Assembly: GCA_015484935.1 (NCBI GenBank) | Contig: WFUQ01000123.1 | Span: 1-11,535, forward strand | Length of the DNA stretch: 11,535 nt | Direction of reading: 5' to 3' | DNA from: Gammaproteobacteria bacterium | Lineage (GTDB): Bacteria > Pseudomonadota > Gammaproteobacteria > SZUA-229 | In this document: positions 7,170 to 11,535 of the stretch, in pieces | Layout: each line of letters begins with the position of its first letter | How positions within the stretch are numbered: position 1 is the stretch's first letter | The notes under the pieces: model-generated | What the model was told of the DNA's origin: nothing | Databases searched by the model: none | What the model saw: the letters and a program-made list of their open reading frames with translations, nothing else | Position numbers and translations under genes: made by a program

Positions 7170-9344
7170 ATGTCGGAGCAGGCAACGAGTAAGAGTGACT
7201 CTGAAACAGGACACGAAGACCGTTTTCTGATCTCCGACTTGTGTAATCTGGTCGGTACCTACATGGCGCAGGACCAGGTCAAGGAAGTCTATCGCGCCTA
7301 CCTGTTCGGCGCACAGGCCCACGAAGGCCAGCACCGGGTCTCCGGTGAACCCTACATCTACCACCCGCTAGCAGTCGCACGCATCCTCGCGGAGATGCAC
7401 ATGGACATGCACGGCATCGTCGCCTCCATCCTGCACGATGTACTGGAAGATACCCCGGCCACCCGCAAACTGATCGCCGATGAATTCGGTGAGGAAGTCG
7501 CGCATCTGGTCGATGGTGTCAGCAAGCTCACGCACATCAAGTTCAAGAACAAGATCGAACAGCAGGCGAATAATATCCAGAAAGTCTTGCTGGCGATGGC
7601 GAAAGACATCCGCGTGATGATGATAAAACTGGCGGACCGTCTGCATAACATGCGCACACTGGGCGCATTGCGTCCGGACAAGCGCCGGCGTATCGCGCAG
7701 GAAACGCTGGAGATATACACACCGATAGCGAATCGGCTTGGCATCTATACCTTGCGTCACGAACTGGAAGACCTGGCATTCCAGGCGATGTACCCGATGC
7801 GTTATCGGGTGCTGAAAGATTCGGTGAACAAGGCGAGCGGTCATCGCAAAGAGCTGATCGGCACCATCAATACCACACTCAGTGTGCGCCTGACCGAATT
7901 TGAGATCGCAGCTGAAGTCAAAGCCCGCAAGAAACATCTGTACAGTCTGTACAACAAGATGCGTAACAAAAATATTCCGTTCAACAAAGTGCTGGATGTC
8001 TATGCTATCCGTGTGCTGGTGGAGTCGGTCGATGAGTGTTATCGCGTACTGGGCATCGTACATAATCTGTTCAAACCGATCCCCGGCAAATTCAAGGACT
8101 ATATCGCCATCCCCAAGAGTAACGGTTATCAGTCATTACATACTGGTCTGTACGGGCCACATGGCATCCCGATGGAAGTGCAGATACGCACACAGGAGAT
8201 GGATCTGTTTGCCGAGAGCGGTATCGCTGCGCACTGGTTATACAAAACGCCGGATGAGACACGGGTGACCCATGCGCACGCCAGAGCGCGTGACTGGTTG
8301 ACCGGTATTCTGGAGATGCAACAGAGCGCAGGCAACCCGCTGGAGTTCCTGGAGAATGTAAAAGTCGATCTGTTCCATGATGAAGTGTATGTGTACACGC
8401 CTGATGGTGACATCATGAAACTGCCGCGGAATGCGACACCGGTCGATTTCGCCTACGCGGTACATTCCGATATCGGTAACAGCTGTGTGGCCGCCAAACT
8501 CGACCACAGCTTCGCCCCCTTGAACACGCCGCTCTACAGTGGCCAGACTGTCGAAGTGATCACCTCACCGAGTGGCAAACCCAATCCGGCCTGGCTCAAT
8601 TTCGTGGTGACCGCCAAAGCGCGCAGCAACATCCGTAATTATCTCAAGCACATGCGCACCGACGAAGCGATCTCACAGGGTCGGCGCTTGATGGAACGTT
8701 GTCTGAAAGGGTTGGCATTGCGGTTGGATGACATCCCGCAGCAGGCGATGCAGAACTACATCGATGAATGCGGATTCAACAACGAAGAAGAATTACTGGA
8801 AGATATCGGTATGGGTAATCGCCCGCCGAATCTGGTGGTCAGACGGCTGGTACCTGAGCGCATCCCGCACGGTGATTCTGAAGAGACCCGCGAGATGAAA
8901 TCGCAGGCACCGCTGGCGATACACGGTACCGAAGGCATGGTGGTGTCGTATGCAAAATGTTGCCGCCCGATACCAGGCGACCAGATTGTCGGTGTCCTGA
9001 GCAAAGGTCGCGGCATCGTGGTGCATCGTGATTCGTGCAAGAATCTGGATTCGGACAGGGACAATCTGGAAAAATACATCGATGTGAAATGGTCGAACGA
9101 ACCGGCGATCAGTTTCGCCACCACTATCCGTGTCGATGTGGTCAACGAACCCGGTGTGCTGGCCAAGACCGCAACGGTTTTGTCAGAAGAAGATGTCAAC
9201 ATCGTTAACGTCAATCTGGAAGACAAGGATGGTTTTACCATCAGCATAAATTATCAGATAGAAGTGAAAGACAGGGGGCATCTGGCGAGAGCATTGAAAC
9301 GACTTCGACGCATACCGAACGTCATGCGCCTGTGGCGTTTGTAA
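7170..9344 (+). CDS. spoT: (p)ppGpp synthase/hydrolase, SpoT-type RelA/SpoT homologue
   Basis: This enzyme makes and, mainly, degrades the alarmone (p)ppGpp. The 724-residue product has all the long-RSH domains in order. The HD hydrolase domain has intact metal ligands: H65 in YIYHP, H89-D90 in HDVLEDT, and D156 in LADRLHN. The synthetase domain spans about 250-360 with GKFKDYIAIPKSNGYQSLHT (306-325). TGS lies at about 404-465, a conserved AKCCRPIPGD segment at 595-604, and a C-terminal ACT domain at about 648-724. The KFKD motif is the basic type found in bifunctional enzymes rather than the acidic ExDD of RelA, so some synthetase activity is likely. Length is close to E. coli SpoT (about 702) with an N-terminal extension of about 20 residues. 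The ATG at 7170 lacks an evident Shine-Dalgarno and lies seven bases after the rpoZ stop, suggesting coupled translation. Confidence 0.97.
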   Translation: MSEQATSKSDSETGHEDRFLISDLCNLVGTYMAQDQVKEVYRAYLFGAQAHEGQHRVSGEPYIYHPLAVARILAEMHMDMHGIVASILHDVLEDTPATRKLIADEFGEEVAHLVDGVSKLTHIKFKNKIEQQANNIQKVLLAMAKDIRVMMIKLADRLHNMRTLGALRPDKRRRIAQETLEIYTPIANRLGIYTLRHELEDLAFQAMYPMRYRVLKDSVNKASGHRKELIGTINTTLSVRLTEFEIAAEVKARKKHLYSLYNKMRNKNIPFNKVLDVYAIRVLVESVDECYRVLGIVHNLFKPIPGKFKDYIAIPKSNGYQSLHTGLYGPHGIPMEVQIRTQEMDLFAESGIAAHWLYKTPDETRVTHAHARARDWLTGILEMQQSAGNPLEFLENVKVDLFHDEVYVYTPDGDIMKLPRNATPVDFAYAVHSDIGNSCVAAKLDHSFAPLNTPLYSGQTVEVITSPSGKPNPAWLNFVVTAKARSNIRNYLKHMRTDEAISQGRRLMERCLKGLALRLDDIPQQAMQNYIDECGFNNEEELLEDIGMGNRPPNLVVRRLVPERIPHGDSEETREMKSQAPLAIHGTEGMVVSYAKCCRPIPGDQIVGVLSKGRGIVVHRDSCKNLDSDRDNLEKYIDVKWSNEPAISFATTIRVDVVNEPGVLAKTATVLSEEDVNIVNVNLEDKDGFTISINYQIEVKDRGHLARALKRLRRIPNVMRLWRL

Positions 9345-9408
9345 ACACACAGGAAACGCTATCAATTCAGAGTTTCCCACAATAAATATTTAAAAACTGG
9401 AATACAAA

Positions 9409-9792
9409 ATGAGCAAACAGATCATCGCATCCGATAAAGCACCGCAGGCGATAGGTACCTATTCGCAGGCAGTGAAGACGGGCAACACTGTCTACATGTC
9501 GGGACAGATCCCCTTGATACCCGAAACCATGGAGATGGAACAGGGCGATATCCGCCAGCAGATACACCGTGTCTTCAAAAATCTGCAGGCGGTAGCAGAG
9601 GCGGCCGACGGTTCACTGGCTGACATCGTAAAGCTGAACGTGTTTCTCACCGACCTCGGTAACTTCCCGGTCGTGAACGAAGTCATGTCAGAGTATTTCG
9701 ATGAGCCCTATCCTGCCAGAGCTGCCATCGGTGTGGCTGCCCTGCCGAAAGATGCCGGTGTCGAGATGGATGCGGTGCTGGAACTGGCCTAG
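9409..9792 (+). CDS. ridA: Reactive intermediate/imine deaminase RidA (YjgF/YER057c/UK114 family)
   Basis: RidA hydrolyses enamine/imine intermediates such as 2-aminoacrylate released by pyridoxal-phosphate enzymes. It works as a cytosolic trimer. The 127-residue product has the normal family length and motifs: [12 protein letters not shown] (11-22), YMSGQIPL (29-36), a QI..V..NL segment (51-59), [10 protein letters not shown] (74-83), and [22 protein letters not shown] (102-123). Arg104 corresponds to the catalytic Arg105 of E. coli RidA, and Glu119 sits in the conserved GVEMDAV. It lies 64 bases after spoT and 65 bases before recG, with no intrinsic terminator on either side, so it is probably in the same transcription unit. 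The Shine-Dalgarno is weak (GGAA). In E. coli the gene between spoT and recG is trmH instead. Confidence 0.95.
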   Translation: MSKQIIASDKAPQAIGTYSQAVKTGNTVYMSGQIPLIPETMEMEQGDIRQQIHRVFKNLQAVAEAADGSLADIVKLNVFLTDLGNFPVVNEVMSEYFDEPYPARAAIGVAALPKDAGVEMDAVLELA

Positions 9793-9857
9793 GCAATCCC
9801 GACCGATAGTCATGCGACCAGTGTGTTGGTGATGGCTTTCACAGACAGTAGCGACGG

Positions 9858-11535
9858 ATGAGCACTGATACGGACATCGGCCAGCAGGCAGTCACCACCC
9901 TCAAAGGGGTGGGGCCAGCCATGGCCGAGCACCTCGCCAGATTACAGATCCATACCGTGCAGGATCTGTTGTTCCATATGCCTTTACGATATGAAGATCG
10001 CACCCGGGTGGTGGCAATCGGTGCATTGCAGCCGGGAAGCGCGGCGGTGTTCGAAGGCATCATCGAACATGCCGAGGTGAAGTACACCGGTGGCCGTGGT
10101 CGCTCTCGCGGTAGAGGCCGTAGCAGCCGCATGCTGTTATGTTATCTGTCCGATGGCACCGGTGCGGTCATGTTGCGCTTCTTCCATTTCAGTAACGCAC
10201 AGCAGAAACAGTTGTCACCGGGAACGCGGCTGCGTTGTTTCGGTGAAGCCCGAGCCGGTGCCGGCAAACTGGAAGTCAGTCATCCTGAATACCGTGTCAT
10301 CGTAGGGCAGCAGACGAGCGAAACCGAAGACAGTCTGACACCGGTCTACCCCAAAACCGAGCGCGTCAGCCAGAACCTGATCCGTTCGCTGGTCAGGCAG
10401 GCGTTTTCCCGCTGGCGCGAACAATCGATCCCCGAACTATTGCCCGCAGAAATAACCGGACGATACAAACTACCTGCCTTGATCGAAGCACTGCAAGCGA
10501 TCCATTATCCGTCCCCGGATGCAGAATTAAACCTGCTGGATAACGGCAGACATCCTGCCCAGCAACGGCTCATCATCGAGGAGTTGCTCGCGCATCAGTT
10601 GAGTCTGGTGAAGATGCGCAAGCGGGTAAAAAACCTTCGCGCCAGAAGATTGGAACTCACCGCTGCTACACGTGATGTTTTTACCGGAGAACTCGATTTC
10701 GAACTGACCCGCGCACAACAGAAAGTGTGTCAGGAGATACTGCATGACCTGGCGCAGGAATCACCCATGTTACGTTTGTTACAGGGAGATGTGGGTTCAG
10801 GCAAGACGGTCGTGTCAGCGTTCGCAGCGCTGGCTGCGATCAGCAACAAGGTGCAGATCGCGATCATGGCGCCGACCGAGATACTGGCGGCGCAACATTT
10901 CAATAATTTCATCAAGTGGTTCCCCGACCGATGTATCCTGCTGACCGGCAAGGACAAGGGCCAGACACGCAAGGACAAACTGAAACATATCGAGCAGGGT
11001 GGGGCAGCGATCGTGATCGGTACCCATGCCCTGTTTCAGGATGAAGTCGTGTTCGACGATCTCGCCATCGTGGTGGTCGATGAACAACACCGTTTCGGAG
11101 TGCATCAACGTCTTGCATTGAGCGACAAGGGCCGGCGCTCAGGTCGGGTGGCACATCAGCTCATCATGACAGCGACCCCCATTCCCCGGAGTCTCGCCAT
11201 GACAGCGTATGCCGATCTGGATTATTCGGTCATCGACGAACTGCCCGCAGGCCGGAAACCGGTCACCACCGTGGTGTTACCCAATGCGCGGCGCGAAGAA
11301 GTGATTGCCCGTATCGCAAGGGCGTGCGAACAGGGTGAGCAGGCATATTGGGTCTGTACCCTGGTAGAAGAATCCGAACTGTTGCAGTGCCGCGCCGCAG
11401 AAGAGACCGCACAGCAATTGCGTGACGAACTGAACATACGCATCGGACTGGTTCATGGTCGCATGAAGCAGCAGGAGAAAGACGCGGTGGTGGCACAGTT
11501 CAAACGACGCGAGATCGACCTGCTGGTGGCGACGA
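9858..11535 (+). CDS. recG: ATP-dependent DNA helicase RecG, 3' truncated by the window
   Basis: RecG remodels stalled replication forks and Holliday junctions. The visible 559 residues start with an N-terminal wedge/OB region containing LKGVGPAMAEHL (15-26), LLFHMPLRYEDRT (37-49) and HPEYRV (142-147). Helicase motifs follow: GDVGSGKT (310-317, Walker A), APTEILAAQH (338-347), GTHALFQ (388-394), DEQHRFGVHQR (408-418, motif II), TATPIPR (438-444), and LVHGRM (531-536) of the second RecA-like domain. The frame stays open to base 11535. E. coli RecG has about 693 residues, so roughly 130 are missing. The ATG at 9858 is the first possible start, since an in-frame TAG lies three codons upstream; no good Shine-Dalgarno is visible. 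Residues 78-91 form an Arg/Gly/Ser-rich insertion in the wedge domain that E. coli RecG lacks. Confidence 0.96.
   Translation, partial: MSTDTDIGQQAVTTLKGVGPAMAEHLARLQIHTVQDLLFHMPLRYEDRTRVVAIGALQPGSAAVFEGIIEHAEVKYTGGRGRSRGRGRSSRMLLCYLSDGTGAVMLRFFHFSNAQQKQLSPGTRLRCFGEARAGAGKLEVSHPEYRVIVGQQTSETEDSLTPVYPKTERVSQNLIRSLVRQAFSRWREQSIPELLPAEITGRYKLPALIEALQAIHYPSPDAELNLLDNGRHPAQQRLIIEELLAHQLSLVKMRKRVKNLRARRLELTAATRDVFTGELDFELTRAQQKVCQEILHDLAQESPMLRLLQGDVGSGKTVVSAFAALAAISNKVQIAIMAPTEILAAQHFNNFIKWFPDRCILLTGKDKGQTRKDKLKHIEQGGAAIVIGTHALFQDEVVFDDLAIVVVDEQHRFGVHQRLALSDKGRRSGRVAHQLIMTATPIPRSLAMTAYADLDYSVIDELPAGRKPVTTVVLPNARREEVIARIARACEQGEQAYWVCTLVEESELLQCRAAEETAQQLRDELNIRIGLVHGRMKQQEKDAVVAQFKRREIDLLVAT

Noticed and set aside
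7368..8063. Minus-strand open frame of 231 codons inside spoT
   Set aside because: Opposite strand of a fully conserved spoT coding region; composition follows from spoT codon bias.
9352..9377. GGAAAC/GTTTCC inverted repeat between spoT and ridA
   Set aside because: Six-bp arms with a 14-base loop and no T tract; not a credible terminator.

Overview
The window looks like a chromosomal housekeeping segment of a moderate-GC gammaproteobacterium. The gene order around ispB, rplU-rpmA-obgE-proB, rpsT and murJ matches what I recall from Pseudomonas and relatives. The gmk-rpoZ-spoT-(ridA)-recG block is another gammaproteobacterial order. A c-type cytochrome P460 family gene sits between the two blocks and hints at a respiratory, possibly chemolithotrophic lineage such as sulfur or nitrogen oxidisers. 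This lineage assignment is inference from gene order and protein similarity recalled from memory.

Region 1 (1-997): murJ (lipid II flippase, 5' part only, minus strand) is divergent from rpsT (S20, plus strand). murJ most plausibly starts at a CTG behind a perfect Shine-Dalgarno. rpsT starts at TTG, as in E. coli, and has a -35/-10 promoter and a clean intrinsic terminator.

Region 2 (998-1348): a gene-free stretch made largely of short repeats. A composite unit (39-bp module A followed by palindromic module B) occurs twice in direct orientation and once, degenerate, in inverted orientation, so the second and third copies enclose a miniature inverted-repeat structure.

Region 3 (1349-4291, minus strand): rplU-rpmA, then an intrinsic terminator, then obgE-proB with a 17-bp overlap. 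Ribosomal proteins L21 and L27 and the ribosome-assembly GTPase Obg are functionally linked. ProB opens proline synthesis.

Region 4 (4292-6198): a divergent promoter region, then ispB (quinone side chain, plus strand), which converges with a 3-bp gap on a secreted cytochrome P460 family protein (minus strand). A second divergent intergenic region carries a good promoter for gmk.

Region 5 (6199-11535, plus strand): gmk, rpoZ, spoT, ridA and recG (3' truncated by the window). These cover GMP phosphorylation, the RNA polymerase omega subunit, (p)ppGpp metabolism, removal of reactive enamines/imines, and fork-reversal helicase activity. The spoT product uses guanine nucleotides linked to the Gmk reaction, and in E. 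coli the omega subunit forms part of a ppGpp site on RNA polymerase.

I found no CRISPR array, prophage, insertion sequence, tRNA or toxin-antitoxin pair, and no convincing new multi-gene system. The most notable items are the repeat mosaic, the CTG start of murJ, the Arg/Gly-rich insertion in RecG, the inverted-repeat pair in the rplU/ispB promoter region, and the cytochrome P460 gene lodged in a housekeeping neighbourhood.
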